Counted from the first letter of the stretch, positions 18,401 through 63,665 are shown. The stretch is 64,000 nt of DNA from Amphibalanus amphitrite (GCF_019059575.1 NW_024882752.1:1-64000); one strand, 5' to 3'. Program-made: numbers and translations. The notes: a model not told the origin generated them from the sequence alone.

Positions 18401-20754
18401 TCCAATACTTGGTAGAAGGAATGAAGCTACCCTACAAAAATTACCGCGTGTAAATCGGTCAAGTGGTTGCTGAGATATAAGCCTCGCAAAAGCGTGACCA
18501 CGGCCGGCCGGCCGGCCGGCCGGCCGGCCGGCCGGCCGCTCATACTCAGAAATTTCCGTTAATCTAAGGAAAGACTACGCTCGCTTCGCTCGCTCCGTAA
18601 ACACCATGAAATGGAAACTGAAAGAGCACAAGACGAACAGCAGTAGCATATGGGGATGGATACCGCTACAACACAAAAACACACCACCATCACACTAGAC
18701 TGGAAATTGCAACGATATGTACAGCCCTCTGCAAACTGCGTGGTAGGTATTCTTTTTTCGACAAAAATGAGAATAACGGGAATACTATGCTGTCGGTCAT
18801 TCGGAAATCGTAACAGCAAGACGCGCTAGACCCCACCCCTTAGATTGGCATCATCACCGTATTCATTTTTCATCTAGTTCGGCAACTAAACCCAAAAGTT
18901 TATATTTGCCCCCAAAACAAACTTTGGCATTTTGTTGCCACACAAGGCGTATATTTTGTTTATTGATAGACCTAATCGAAGGAGTGGAGCATGGCGCATC
19001 TATTTGCAGTGAGTTCCGACCGACTGATAACATAGCCTTTGAGTTATTATCGGTTTTGTCGAAAAAAGAATACCTACCACGCAGTCTGCAGAGGGCTGTA
19101 CATACCACATCAAACAGCGGCAAGAGCGGATAGTAAAAAAAAAAAAACTGTCCCCGTCCGTGCTCCCGGCGCGTCCCACCTTGACGAGGTTGAGCTCGCG
19201 GTTGAGCTGGCCGATCTGAAACTTGTTGTCGGCCAGCTCCTGCTGCAGGGTGGCCACTGTCTCGTTCTGTCGCTCCACAAGCGCCCGCAGCTCGCGCACA
19301 CAGTTGTGCTCCTGGTGGGGTGGAGGCGAGGGTCAAATAATGATGAGTTTATGGGTTAAATAAGATGACACATCAGGTTTAAGGGTAAATCAAAGGTCAT
19401 CGTAAGCCAGGTCACCGCTTAAGGACATTAGTAATTAAATTCGGGATCAGGTCAAATGCAGTCGTGAGACGAGTGGCCAAAGGAAAGGTCACCTGCAATC
19501 ATCAACGAAGTCACGCATCAAGTCACGTTTAGCTTTGATTAACTGCTGTGATCCATACCGACTCATCAATCGTCACGCGCCCCTGCCCCGAGTCGTCTCC
19601 TACCTTGACCTCGTCCATGGGCACGACCATGCCGCAGCCCTGTTCGCACTGGACGGGCCGCTTGGGGTTGTGTTCGCACTCCTTGAGGTGGCTCTCCAGC
19701 CGATCGAGGTTGATGACCACCGTACAGCCGTACTGCTGGTTGTCGCACACGATCAGCAGCCTGGAGGAGACAGATCAGATCAGTCAGCGGGGACAGCAGG
19801 TTAGCACGGGTCAGTCGTCGTGAGAACGACTCATAGCTCGGTTTACCAAGGTCCAAGAATGGGCAGTTCAGCACTTCAGGTAGTTCAGGGTACTAAGTTC
19901 AGTTCTGGGCAGTGTTCTGGGCAGTTCAACTGGGTAGTTACTAGCTTCAGCCCTTAATCGCTACGGACCATCAGCATCTCCCTCTCCCGTCATGCAGGAA
20001 TCAAAGGGCAGCCCGACGACCCTCCCGCCGACCAGTGGTCAAAAAGAGGCTGTCAGCCGCTCCTAAGAGTGCGGTAGCCGCTCAACAGGGGTCAAAAGAT
20101 GACAGTCAACCGCTCAGCATGGCGTCACACCGCCACGCTTGTCTCACCTGGCGAGCAGGTTGCGCAGTATGCGCGGCACCGGTTTCAGCTGGGCGGCCGT
20201 GATCTCCTGCCGGTCCACGGGACAAATCTGCTGCCGTGACAACCACTCGGTGATGCAGCCCCGGCAGAAGGCGTGCTCGCATGCCGGAGCCTGCGGGAGG
20301 GAGACATGGGGGTCAGAGGGGAGGTGGGGGCAGGCGGCACAGTGGGCGAAAACCATTCCGCGGCGACGAAATCCAAAAGGTTCAAAAGTAATTTGTTCAG
20401 CAATACCTGACACAATTTCCCAATAGGCAATAAGCCATGAAAATTAGCATGAGAATGCTAAAAAAGAATTTGCAAATACTCAGGTAGGTTAACTTCACAG
20501 TAAAAAATATGCTACCTCAGCAATTGTAGTATTGAAGTATTGAAGCTAGGCATTGAAGTTCCACGACATGGACTATGACTCTTACTTCATATTTCCCGAC
20601 CAAGCTTCCATCAACAGTTGACCTGTTCCCTTGTCCTGACCTGCAGATTCTACAGGTGTCCTACCTGAACGGGGTCCTCGAGGACCGACGAACAGATGGG
20701 ACAGATGAGCTCTTCATCCACCGGCCCCTCGAATCGGTTACTGTCGATACCCAT
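15483..20754 (-). CDS. RNF41: E3 ubiquitin-protein ligase RNF41 / NRDP1 (7 exons, complete)
   Basis: Minus-strand exons: 20665-20754, 20148-20290, 19604-19760, 19180-19311, 16447-16602, 16095-16188, 15483-15685. All have GT-AG introns with consistent phases. The product is 324 aa, against about 317 in vertebrates. The N-terminal RING has Cys18, Cys21, Cys34, His36, Cys39, Cys42, Cys53 and Asp56. Then come a SIAH/TRAF-type zinc finger (CDNQQYGC...CEHNPKRPVQCEQGC), a coiled coil (about 130-175) and the C-terminal substrate-binding domain with ARVTRWGGMISTPDAVL, RIPGKQAVIVMACENQH and EPGLVLIFAHGVE. The family ubiquitinates ErbB3-type receptors and other targets in the cytoplasm and is itself stabilised by USP8; that is family knowledge, not shown here. 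The ATG is supported by conservation from residue 1. The gene converges on the protease. Confidence 0.96.
16720..17160. repeat. Diverged 40 bp minisatellite relatives in RNF41 intron 4
   Basis: Scattered units such as gtgcactacagtagcac, ggagactgcaatggccc and ggaactgcaacaataca resemble the 40 bp unit of the protease intron array (7590-9080). Similar units recur at 17870-17900 and 18600-18720, so the tandem duplication at 17161-18600 sits inside an old array. A MITE interrupts it at 16850-17002. Confidence 0.55.
16850..17002 (-). mobile_element. MITE with GGCGRCGGAA ends, copy 1
   Basis: The ends are ataggcgacggaac and gttccgccgct. The interior (caccgtgcccccctttgatt, ccctatgggcgttgcaggg) matches 41862-42005 in inverse orientation. 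About 150 bp, no coding capacity. Confidence 0.65.
17161..17843. repeat. CACGTGC-rich repeat, first tandem copy
   Basis: Starts with acaccagtataacgcctttt and ends with cgctcgcttcgctcgctccg, which is partly inverted relative to the start (acggagcgagcg). Inside are palindromic CACGTGCGCACGTGC elements and an iterated phrase ending AATCGG..AGCCGTTCTCGAGATCTGGAA. The second copy starts 733 bp downstream and is nearly identical. Confidence 0.75.
17894..18600. repeat. CACGTGC-rich repeat, second tandem copy with GGCC expansion
   Basis: Nearly identical to 17161-17843. The main difference is a GGCC run, which is short in copy 1 (about 17770-17783) but expanded to about 36 bp here (about 18502-18538). 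Copies this close point to recent duplication. Confidence 0.75.
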
Positions 20755-22114
20755 CACTGAGGCTGTGAGGGGCTGGAACAATGAATGGAGTCGTTATCGG
20801 AGTGGTAGAGGTGCGTGCCCGTGGCAAAGTCGGTGGGCGGGCGACAGGGGGCTTATGATACCATTTCCCTAGCTGCTGAGTGGCTGGAACAATAAAGGGG
20901 CATGAGCACAAGGCAACATATGCACAAATTGATTATACCTCATCACCATTTCTTTGTACAGTAGTACTAGACATAAAGCATTTTAATCAGTAACTTCAAA
21001 TGTCCAGAATATCATGACGTCTTTCAGGTGGTCGAGTACTCGTAGACAGGATGGAACCATTCTCTAAACCTGATGGCACAAGGTTCGAAGGTTCGAGAGC
21101 AGCAAGTCATTGACCCACACACGTAGCTGCATGGGGCACACTTGTGTAGGTCTATACTTTCACAAGTATAGGTGCCGCTGGTAGTCGACGAGAGTGTCAC
21201 ACTGCATGGTAGTAGTTATAACAGAGACATTGAACCGATTGCTTATCGATTGCCTATGAACAAACTGAAAACGCAGCATAGTTTGAAGGTAGAGCCCTCA
21301 AGATCCCCCCCCCCCTTCAGTGCACCGTGCATTCCCGGTCGCTCTGAAGTGTGCGAACAGTAGTGCAGGCATATGGCATGAGATCGAAAAAGCGGACATG
21401 CAGCAACTGCAGGCACCGAAAGAATATCGCGACACGAAAAAATGAATATCGATACAGTACTCCCGGTCCCCGGACTCCCCGTCCAGTAGTGAGAGCCCAT
21501 GTCTGTCGTTAAAGTCAGGCACTGGACATACCCCGTAACCCCATGCTGCTCTGCATGGCTCGCAGGTCAACGGGGAGTACTGGCTCAAGTTCAAAATCCG
21601 CACCAAGCCTTCAAACAGAGCCGAGAAATCCGCACCTAAGCAGACTGGGATAAAACAAAATCCGTATCGAACACAAAAAGACCAGTCTAAATCCGCACTA
21701 ACCTCAGTTAATAATATGAGCCGCATGCCTACCATCTCCATAGTACGGAAATGGAAACGAAAAAATACGCACCACATGAGGAAAGCAGGTGATGCCAATG
21801 CAAGAACCATGTTCAGTACCTGCCCCTGGCGATCCATCCAGCGTGATTATTGTGCGATGTAACATGGTTAACCCAATAGCATGGATGAAGTATTTACTGG
21901 ATTGGCAACTCTCCCTCGATTCGCGACCAAATATCGCAGTGCGCATGCGCCAACTCCAGATAGGACGCCGGTGTTTGGCGGCTATGCGTTCCAATGATGG
22001 GACGGGGTGGTTGGGTGGTTTTTGAGCAGTTTATCTTCGAAGTTCAACTCATAAAGGATAACGGCACTGTTTTTCATGATCTTTATGTGTTGATAAGCAT
22101 TTAGCGTCAACATC
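20755..22114. other. Upstream of RNF41, no gene recognised
   Basis: This should contain the RNF41 promoter and any 5' UTR exon, but I see no decisive signal. A 179-codon open frame on the minus strand (21298-21837) has no recognisable domain and spans a poly-C tract. I do not call it. Confidence 0.4.
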
Positions 22115-22835
22115 TTAACCCTCGCCGGCCGACGGGGAGGGGGGCGGGTCACTCAGGCGTCGCCCCACCCTGACGGTTTTTTCGCGATTGATCGGATTGC
22201 GCTGGGGATAAAGAGCTGAAACTTGGAACACCAGGCCTTTGATTCAAGCCGGACCTTGTGACATCAACCACATTTTCAGGTCATGTCAGGTCACTGACCT
22301 ATGACGTCATACGTAAACCTCTGCCGTCCTGCACGGTCCTAAAATAGTTCAATGCTGCAACTTATCAACGCCCTCAGTGCCAGACGATTTTCACTTGAAG
22401 ATGAAACTTAGCAGGGCTGCAGAAGTGCAGAGTCGATGGATTTTCGATGACTCCGACTCCGACTTCTACTCCCACTCCGGGCAGATCTGTCGACTCCGAC
22501 CGACTTCAACTTCGACGCCGACTCTGCAGCCTTGCCAGGTCTGCGGAGTCTGTGGATTTTCGGCGGCTAGACTCCGGTTCGCAAAATCGACTCCGACTCC
22601 GGCTCCGGCTCCGGTCAGGACTGTCGACTTCGACCGACTCCGACTCCGCAGCCCTGCTCCCAAGACCTCTTCACTTGTATATATTGAATTCACAGGACCT
22701 CACCATTATAAGCCTCTAAGTCAGTGCGGGGAACTATGGAAACTGTTATTTTGGCGCCGAAAATGATCTAAGACTAGGTATCTCGCATGCGAATCGCATG
22801 AAATCGTAACTATATGTACGCTCCGTGCGAGGTAC
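22115..22835 (+). mobile_element. TTAA-flanked, AGGTCA-rich element, copy at 22 kb
   Basis: TTAA at 22115-22118 is followed by CCCTCGCCGG and a G/C-rich run. The interior (ggttttttcgcgattg, aggtcatgtcaggtcactga, ggaactatggaaactgttat, aaatgatctaa) aligns along its length with the inverse of about 37640-38104. A 245 bp insert at 22412-22656 is missing from that copy. The right end is not clear. Confidence 0.65.
22412..22656. mobile_element. CTCCGA/CTCCGG-rich hAT-like MITE nested in the TTAA element
   Basis: The ends are CAGGGCTGCAGAAG and the inverse GCAGCCCTG. The interior is imperfect gactccgactccg repeats. Termini resemble the element at 51819-52654 (CAGGGATGCGGAG), but I find no clear 8 bp duplication here. 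The homologous TTAA element at 37.6-38.1 kb lacks it. Confidence 0.65.
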
Positions 22836-23177
22836 GATGTTTAACTTTTGCATTATCTATTTAACCTTGCGTGACGTCAACAAGGTAATCAAAGTTCTTC
22901 GTCAATTACTCCCTATCAAATCGAGTTAGCGGGTCGCGAAAGTCATCACTGGACTCAGGAAGACCTATTGAATCGAATAAAAGGTATGCAATACAGCCTC
23001 CTTCAACCAACTTCCTGACCCAAGTGACTTTGATCTGACCTTGACCTAATGTCAACACCCGATTTGACCTTAAGTACCCACTAAGCAAAGAATATAGCAT
23101 TCGACGTGCCTAAGTAAGAAGAGCCCGTCAGTGCCGAAATCGCGGCTCCGAGATTGTTTTTTTTTTTTAGCGAAGTG
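22836..23177. other. Spacer with AGGTCA-type half-sites
   Basis: No gene. Contains TGACCTTGA at 23036-23044 and other GACCT motifs, then a T-run. Confidence 0.35.
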
Positions 23178-23488
23178 ATTTGTTGCTTTGTTTGTTTTGT
23201 TGGGTTAGGCACTTTCGGTCTGACCATTTCAGAGCTGGAACGATTATAGGAATTAGGGGGGGGGGGGGACATTGGTCTTGGCAGGCACTCTAGTGAGTCA
23301 CCGGGGCTGAGCCCATCCGAATGCACGGGTCGATCAGCCCCCCCCCCCCCCCACACACACACACTACTCACTACATCCGGCTACGGGTGTGCTCCAGTGG
23401 ACGGCTGTCCGCATGGGATTAAGTTGCCCGTCCAGCCTGGATCAGGGGGTTGAGGCGTGGAGGAATAGGATTTGACTATCCTGAGGAT
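23178..23488 (+). repeat. Dispersed repeat DR1, copy b
   Basis: Matches 2764-3243 without the nested MITE, and the inverse of 54363-54672. It holds long G and C runs and a short (CA)n, which look like local expansions. Confidence 0.7.
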
Positions 23489-25382
23489 GGAAAAGATGGA
23501 ACAGTGTGTTTTCAAAAGATGGCGATGAGTGCATTTTACGCCGGCATAAGAGCCTGGCGACTGCACACGCATGTCCTCTACCGAGGCAAAATGTCTTACC
23601 CCAATGCTCCGATTACTTTGTTGAGGACAAATATGGACTTACTGGACGTTTCCGACACCATAACTTCGTTTTAACACACCGCACCCAGCCGTTCAATCCC
23701 TAAATTCGATTGAGCTTGGCCCGCAGTTTACGATAGGGTTTAGCGCCCAACCCTCCGCCGTCCTATCTCACCAAGCTTCACCACTCCGCCGCTAGATGGC
23801 CAGCCGTGGTCGCTTACATCAAAGGCGCCGACGGAGAGTTGCCGATCCAGGAATCTCTAATCCATGCCCAATAGTGTCGACGCTGCCATCTAGCTAAATG
23901 GCTATACAATCTAGTGATGCCCCAGTTATAAAAATAAAAATATGAACGGCTAAATGAGGGACCGGCACCTCGCTTCAGGTAACAACAATGTGTCCTCAAC
24001 TGCCCAGGCAGTACGTTTCGACTTTCGTGTTGTAACAGTGCAAACTTGCTGCCGGATACAGCCAACAGCGTGGAAACATGAGTCGGGCTGTATCATCCCT
24101 CCCCCGTCCCATGCCACCCTAAGCCTCGGAAGTCGGAAGGGGGCGTGAACATACGTCTTTGTGATTTAAGCATTAGCATCTGACTGGGGAGCCAGTTTCA
24201 GTAATTAACCTGCGTGCCAGTGATTTCAGCTAACCTCTGCCTGGGTCACAGCGAGGGCTGACCCACATGATTGATGAGACCACCAGCACTGGCATATTCC
24301 AACCTGACTACAGCACACTCATTTAGAAGAGACAACACACTGAATTACATGTCAACAGTCAAAGCTCCAGCAATGTTTTTTATATTCCTCATCTATCTTG
24401 TCTGGTCTGCCAGGCCTGTCAGTTACCAAGCCAGCTCTGCAAATGCACCAGATCCACAGCAGCTGAACAAGCCCACACCCACCCTGAGCCCAATCTCACC
24501 AGTGCAAAAAAAAAAAAAATTGGCAGCACTGGCCGGATGTTACGGCACTGATATCAAAGATATCTCTTTATTTGCCTCCAAGCTAATCTTGCCCAATTAT
24601 TTTGATAGTGTGAAGGATCATAAATCTCGCCTGAAAGAATGAATAAATGAATGCTGAATAGTTTTGAATGTTACCAAATGTGGTAAATTCACATTTACGG
24701 CATTTGGTAAGATTGAACCAGATCTCATCCAAACTGCCATACTTTGCAGGCTGGGACATACCTTCAACTTGCAAGACTGCTCGTAGGTATGGTTGTAACT
24801 AATTGGCGACTACTGGCTGGTGGGAACAGTTGCCTGTCACAGCCACTTGAACTTTGAACTCAGCTGAAAGGGACAGAAAGAACAGGTGAGTCACAGTGGT
24901 CATCAGCAATGATCGTCATCATGTGTATCAACAATCAACATCAATATTTAAACTGCCCCACTGCAATAGAGAAATTCTGGCATCCATAGCAGGCATCACT
25001 CTGGTTATGCTTCACTTACTTACTTAACTCAACTTACAAAGTACACACTTTGGATTGGTCAGAGGCCTTTAGAAACATTTCAAGTTGAGCTCCTCATGCG
25101 TCTGACTATTTGTATACGTGAGGGGTGTCATGTGCGAGACGTGCCCAGTGGGCGTAAAGCCAGAGCTATGTTCGCCCCCCGTTTCTTTGTCAGCAGCCTG
25201 CGAGCATGCTGCTACTTCTTGGCCCTCATTGGTCGCATTCAAGTGGTTTATTCGTTAGACCAAGTCACCAACGAATCCGATAGGCCAAGAAGCGCCAGCA
25301 ATAACTTCCTTATATGGGGAAAACTGACAGCACGCTGATATAAGAACAGAGACAGAATAGAGCTCAGTTTTTGAAATGGTTC
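23489..25382. other. No gene recognised
   Basis: Scattered short frames, including one of 123 codons at 24271-24642 containing an A13 run, resemble nothing I know. A CCTTATATGG CArG/TATA-like motif occurs near 25308, after CCAAT-like sequences, but no gene follows it. I call nothing. Confidence 0.35.
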
Positions 25383-25549
25383 AGGGTGGTGTTTCACGGG
25401 ATGCTGCTACCACGCTGCTATCAAATTGCGCGAGCTGACGTCACACTTGTAGTAGTGTTGGAGCAATGGGCCTGTTGATGTTTCCATGGAAACCCAATTT
25501 GACACGTGTAAAAGCAGCGTGCTGCTATCACCGGTGAAACAGGGCCCAG
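25383..25549. mobile_element. Short palindromic MITE
   Basis: GTTTCACGGGATGCTGCT at 25391 and its imperfect inverse (agcagcgtgctgctatcacc then ggtgaaac) ending at 25540 form about 28 bp inverted repeats around a 95 bp core. A separate perfect hairpin (10 bp arms, GAGA loop) follows at 25547-25570. Confidence 0.55.
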
Positions 25550-25570
25550 GGTGTCAGAGATGACACCCTG

Positions 25571-26567
25571 AACATAGGTGTTCGTTAAAAAGGTGCTGGT
25601 GCTTGCCAAACTGATCAGTTGATTGTCAATATGCTAAAATTACGAAAAAAAACAACTCAACCTCAGGACTGGGACCTGAAACTGAAACCACATAGACATT
25701 GATATGCCCAGCCACCATGCACATTGCACAATTCATTATTCACTTATGTCACTATGACCAAGCAAAATAAAAATGCTTAGGCAGGTATTCGACCAGATCA
25801 AAATAAGCAGATAATACACAGGAATACAAATAGGACAAATTGAAAGGTATATGGAAAATAATTAAAATTCACTGTCAGCCAACCCTCTCTCGAAAAATAT
25901 TTTGATATATTCATGTGTCTGAATGTCTGAATGCGTTGACAAAAGTGGTTTGTAGGTCAACCGTTTATGTCTTGTTTTATTATTTCGCTTGCAGTTCACT
26001 TGTTGAATAAGCGCATTCGTTCATCTTCCCTTTTTAAAAAAATCGACAATCCTTTCAAAGTATATAGGACTAATTTTCGATACTTTAGAAGAAAACAACC
26101 TTTCGGGTGCCGCTCATCCCTCGATCATTTGCAAAACTGCAATATCTGCAATGGCCAACTTGTTTGATTATTCCAATTGCAGCATTTCGCAGCATCTATA
26201 GAACATGATCATCTAAGGAAACATCAACAACGGCGGACAACAACAAATGGCAACGACTGATACGGAACCGGACGGTTGCCGGACGTTTGGACAAGAATGG
26301 ACGTGAGCAGCTTGATTTCTAATTTGTTTTGAATTCAAGATAAAACCAGGCTTTTTAAAAACCCTCAAACAACAACACCAGCAGGCAGCAGGTGGGGTAG
26401 GGCTAGGCGATAGAATAGACGTTGAATGTTGGTCCTTCTTTTTGCTGTGCAACTAACAGCAAAACTGTGACCTGTGGGCAGTGGGCTAAGGCCTAAGTGG
26501 GCAACTTTTGTGTTTAAAAAATACCTAGGCACGCATATATCAGTAGGTATCATCTTGATGGCCGATC
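25571..26567. other. No gene recognised
   Basis: AT-rich non-coding DNA with no transposon termini or exons I can support. Confidence 0.35.
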
Positions 26568-26571
26568 TTAA

Positions 26572-27039
26572 AGGGACCCTCCCACCTTCAAAAAAGTTTA
26601 TGAATTGGCATGAAAGTGATGTCGCTCGGTTCAGAAAGAGCGAAAACGAATATCTACCAAATTTCACCGAAAAATATTCACCGGTTTTCAAGATATTAGA
26701 CTTCTACTTTTGTTTACTTTTTGGGATCTCCGCTGTTCCTAGCGACTTTATTTGAAAGTGCGGCATTTGTTGCGCGCAAAGCAGCATATACCACCGCGTG
26801 CTACAAAACGTTTTAGTCAAACATTTAAAAATCGTTAGATATCTGCGCTGACGTCACACATTCAGAGGGGTATTCCTATGCATTAGCCCCTCTGAATCAA
26901 AATGCTGCAATATTGAAATTCAATATTTCCGATTTAAGGCATTTCTCGATGTTGTGAGTGCCGAAACCGGTAATTGTAAGCCAGGGACCCCATTTTGGCT
27001 ATCTCAACTCAAATCTAATGTTAAGGTGGGAGGGTCCCT
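26572..27039. mobile_element. TTAA-flanked MITE (AGGGACCCTCCCACCTT ends)
   Basis: AGGGACCCTCCCACCTT at 26572-26588 is perfectly inverted at 27023-27039, with TTAA at 26568-26571 and 27040-27043. 468 bp, no protein. The TTAA duplication fits piggyBac- or Kolobok-type transposition; which of the two cannot be decided here. Confidence 0.8.
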
Positions 27040-27176
27040 TTAAGCTTAGATCAACTTTGTCAATGTTCAAACTGACATACATATAAGCCATGCTCAAGCT
27101 TCACCCAACACCAAGTCAAAATATCTCATTTTGATTTCAAAGACCTCAGCAAGACAATGTAGTTGGGTACCTACCT

Positions 27177-27636
27177 ATGGGTCTGTTCCAGCGCCTCCAG
27201 AAACCTCCAGAAGGCTCCAGAAAGCTCTAGAAACCTCCAGAGAGCGTTCCAGCGCCTCCAGAAAGCTCCAGAAAGCTCTCGCCAAAGCTCCAGAAACCTC
27301 CAGTAGCCTCCAGAGAGTTGGGAGGTCCAAATTTCTCTGGAGGCTCTGGTCTACAATTATGGCGCACATGTGACAATCACGAATGTAAACAAAGGACTTT
27401 TGACTGATTATTTTACAACTTGAATGCAAAGAAAATCTCATTGCTATAATTTTGTTAATCTTTCTTAATAAAATTGAAAACAAATTTTGCATTTCAAGAG
27501 AGAACAATCATCATTCTTTTGGTATCTGTGATGCCAATCTCCAGAAATCTCCAGATTGCGTTCCAGCGCCTCCAGTGAAACCTCTGGTAGAGCCTCCAGT
27601 CAAGAATTTCTACTGGAGGCGCTGGAACAGGCCCTA
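27177..27636. mobile_element. CTCCAG-repeat element with inverted ends
   Basis: gggtctgttccagcgcctcc at 27179 and the inverse ggaggcgctggaacaggccc ending near 27634 are the termini. Both subterminal regions are made of repeated CTCCAGAAA/CTCCAGCGC units. No coding capacity; a MITE with subterminal satellite-like repeats. Confidence 0.65.
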
Positions 27637-27715
27637 TTCCTTCACTGTGATCATTTTTGGTGGTGTTGGTGACAGTGAACCTTACGGGCTCCTTCAAGGC
27701 CAAAAAATAATTGCA

Positions 27716-27935
27716 GGCACAGAGAGAGAAGAGGGAAAGAAGAGAGTGAGAAGAGAGAAGAAAGAGTGAGAAGAGAGAAGAGAGAGCGAGAAGAGAGAAT
27801 GAGAGAGAGCGAGAAGAGAGAATGAGAAGAGAGAGCGAGAAGAGAGCGAGAAGAGAGAAGAGAGAAGAGAGAGCGAGAAGAGAGAAGAGAGAGCGAGAAG
27901 AGAGAGTGAGAAGAGAGAAGAGAGAGTGAGAGTGA
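27716..27935. repeat. GAGAAGAGA microsatellite (probable LINE 3' tail)
   Basis: Imperfect agagagcgagaagagagaag repeats directly abut the 3' end of the minus-strand LINE fragment, as expected for elements that end in a microsatellite. Confidence 0.75.
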
Positions 27936-27939
27936 GAGA

Positions 27940-28855
27940 GTCCTTACGGTATCGGGATTGGCTTATAGCCTGTCGTACCCGATCTCATCGAGCTCCTGGT
28001 ATTTGGCTTGTCGAGGATCAATCGGAATCGGGAATGGTGTGTCGTAAGTGGGACCAGTGTGCATCCATCCTCGCCTTGAAGCAGTTGATCGATGGGGCGC
28101 AGACCACCTCAGCCGGGAGTCGGTTCCAGTTGTTCACGACCCGTAGAGAGAACGAGGATCGTCGCACTCTCGAGGTTGCCGGATATTTCCTGACTTTGTA
28201 TGGATGCCCACGAGTAACTCAATCGGCCAGCGTGAAGAACGTTTCAGGGTCGGTATCGAGCCCTCCGTGAAACAGCTGGTACATGAATATCATGTCTCCT
28301 CTACCTCGTCTGTAGTAGAGTGAGCCGGCATCTTCAGCATTCGGAGCCGCTGCACGTAGGGTTGGTGACGGATGTTCTCAACCAGTCGGGTTGCCCTGCG
28401 CTGCACTCTCGATCAGTCGCTGGTCCGCTTTGTTAAACGGTCCCCACACGAGGTTGCCGTATTCTAGGTGCGGACGAACCAGAGTCTTGAAGAGAAGAGG
28501 CAGGGTGATCTCATTAATGAGGGAGAACGACCGCCTGATAACTGCGAGGAGCTGAGTTGCCTTTGCCGCTGCTGATGCTGCATGTTCACGGAACTTCAGT
28601 TCGGCGTCCACATGAACTCCCAGATCCTTTTCAAGGCGTGTGCTGGCTAAGGAGGTGTTGCCCAGTGTATAAGTAGTTCCACAATTTCTTGTTCCTGGAT
28701 GCAGCACTGTGCACTTCTTCTGGTTGAATGGCATCATCCATAAATCAGACCATCGTGACAAGGACGTAAGATCCGTTTGTAAGGCGGCCGAATCGCTAGG
28801 AAGACGAGTGCAAGCGTACAGCTTCGCGTCGTCGGCAAACTATTTCATGGTACAT
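27940..28855 (-). pseudogene. 5'-truncated non-LTR retrotransposon (LINE), reverse transcriptase C-terminal part
   Basis: On the minus strand it begins with FADDAKLYACTRLPSDSAA near 28845 (FADD is the RT catalytic motif). It continues through LSRWSDLWMMPFNQKKC, KDLGVHVDAELKFREHA and LVRPHLEYGNLVWGPF. After a frameshift it ends in the W-N-RLP-E-V-type tail. It lacks endonuclease and most of the RT, has a stop before FADD, and is dead on arrival. The family is CR1/L2/jockey-like; I cannot assign it further. Confidence 0.8.
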
Positions 28856-28999
28856 AGTAAATTATATCTAATATCTAATGTAGTAAATTAGATGCTACAT
28901 TGTTTGTGTATCTACAGCCCATCTGTGTGTGTTTGCATACAACCACTAGAACCCACTTGTGTCTGTGTTTGTGCCCTGTCTGACTCTGCTGATAACGCG

Positions 29000-29348
29000 G
29001 CGCGTTTCCAATGTGACGTCACTGACGCCCAACCACCCAATCCGTGTGTCAGCGACTCGACACCGACTATCAGTTGGCCTCGCGGCGCACTGGGCGCAAG
29101 TACGAGTGGTGTCGCTCCGGGACCGACGGGTGCTCTGCGGCTGCTCTGTGACGGTGGCAGGCGTTTTGTGACGTTCCGTGACGTAGGTGCTCCGTGACGG
29201 TTTTGTACGGTACCACAGCCCTCCGTGACGGCTGTGTAACGGCGGCTGGCGGTCCGTGGCTGCTCTTCAACGTTCCTCGGGCCCTCCGTGACGGCTGTGT
29301 GACGGTCCCACAGGCGCTTCGTGACGCCGCCGTGACGCGGCTGGCGCG
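29000..29348 (+). promoter_or_regulatory. ABCA promoter / 5' UTR with clustered TGACG motifs
   Basis: A full CRE (TGACGTCA) lies at 29014-29021. From 29150 to 29340 the sequence is built from repeated (t)ccgtgacggYtgtg units, giving many TGACG half-CREs before the ATG at 29349. Regulation by CREB/ATF-type factors is inference; the repeats could simply be a GC-rich 5' UTR. Confidence 0.4.
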
Positions 29349-62975
<33,627 letters not shown>

Positions 62976-63226
62976 GTGAGGGTGGGGGTGGGGCAGTCGG
63001 AGACGGAGTTCTACCGGGCCACTACCGATATCTACCGGTGAGGGTGGGGGTGGGACAGCCGGAGACACAGTTCTACCGGACGACCACCGATATCTACCGG
63101 TGAGGGTGGGGGATGGGACAGCCGGAGACAGAGTTCTACCGGGCGACTACCGATATCTACCGGTGAGGGTGGGAGTGGTATGGACTGTGCGGGCTGAACT
63201 CTACCGGGCCACTACCGATATCTGGG

Positions 63227-63665
63227 GCATTCCACGATAGATCGTACCAGGCCCGTCACCCTCATCTCTCAGATTTTAATGAAAATCGGTCCTAGGGGTA
63301 ATCATAGGCCCCAAAGACGCCTGGCAAAATATCAGACTTCTCAGATCAAAACTTTTTGAGTTATATTGCATTACATTTTTTTAACTTCGGTATGTAACGG
63401 TGAGTTTGATGGCCTATAACTCAAGAACGGGTTAAGCAACCAACAAAAAGTAAACAACACTAAGCTTGCGATGAATCAAAAATTAATATTACAATTTAAA
63501 AATTCCAAAGAAAAAATTTCATTGTTGAGCAAAAACCTGAATCTTCTTTCATTTGCCTCTAATGACTTTTGGGACCAAAATTTTTCACATTTTTATTTTT
63601 TCAAAATAATTTTCATGTCATTGCAAATCGACATACAAAAAATTAGAAAGGTGTTCTTTCTATAA
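63227..63665. other. ABCA intron, AT-rich, nothing recognised
   Basis: No exon or transposon ends. The next ABCA exon must lie beyond the window. Confidence 0.4.

Noticed and set aside
21298..21837. 179 aa frame on the minus strand upstream of RNF41
   Set aside because: No recognisable domain, spans a poly-C tract, and no splice or start context supports it.
24271..24642. 123 aa frame with a central Lys run
   Set aside because: The Lys run comes from an A13 stretch. There is no homology I recognise, and the flanks are repeat-rich.
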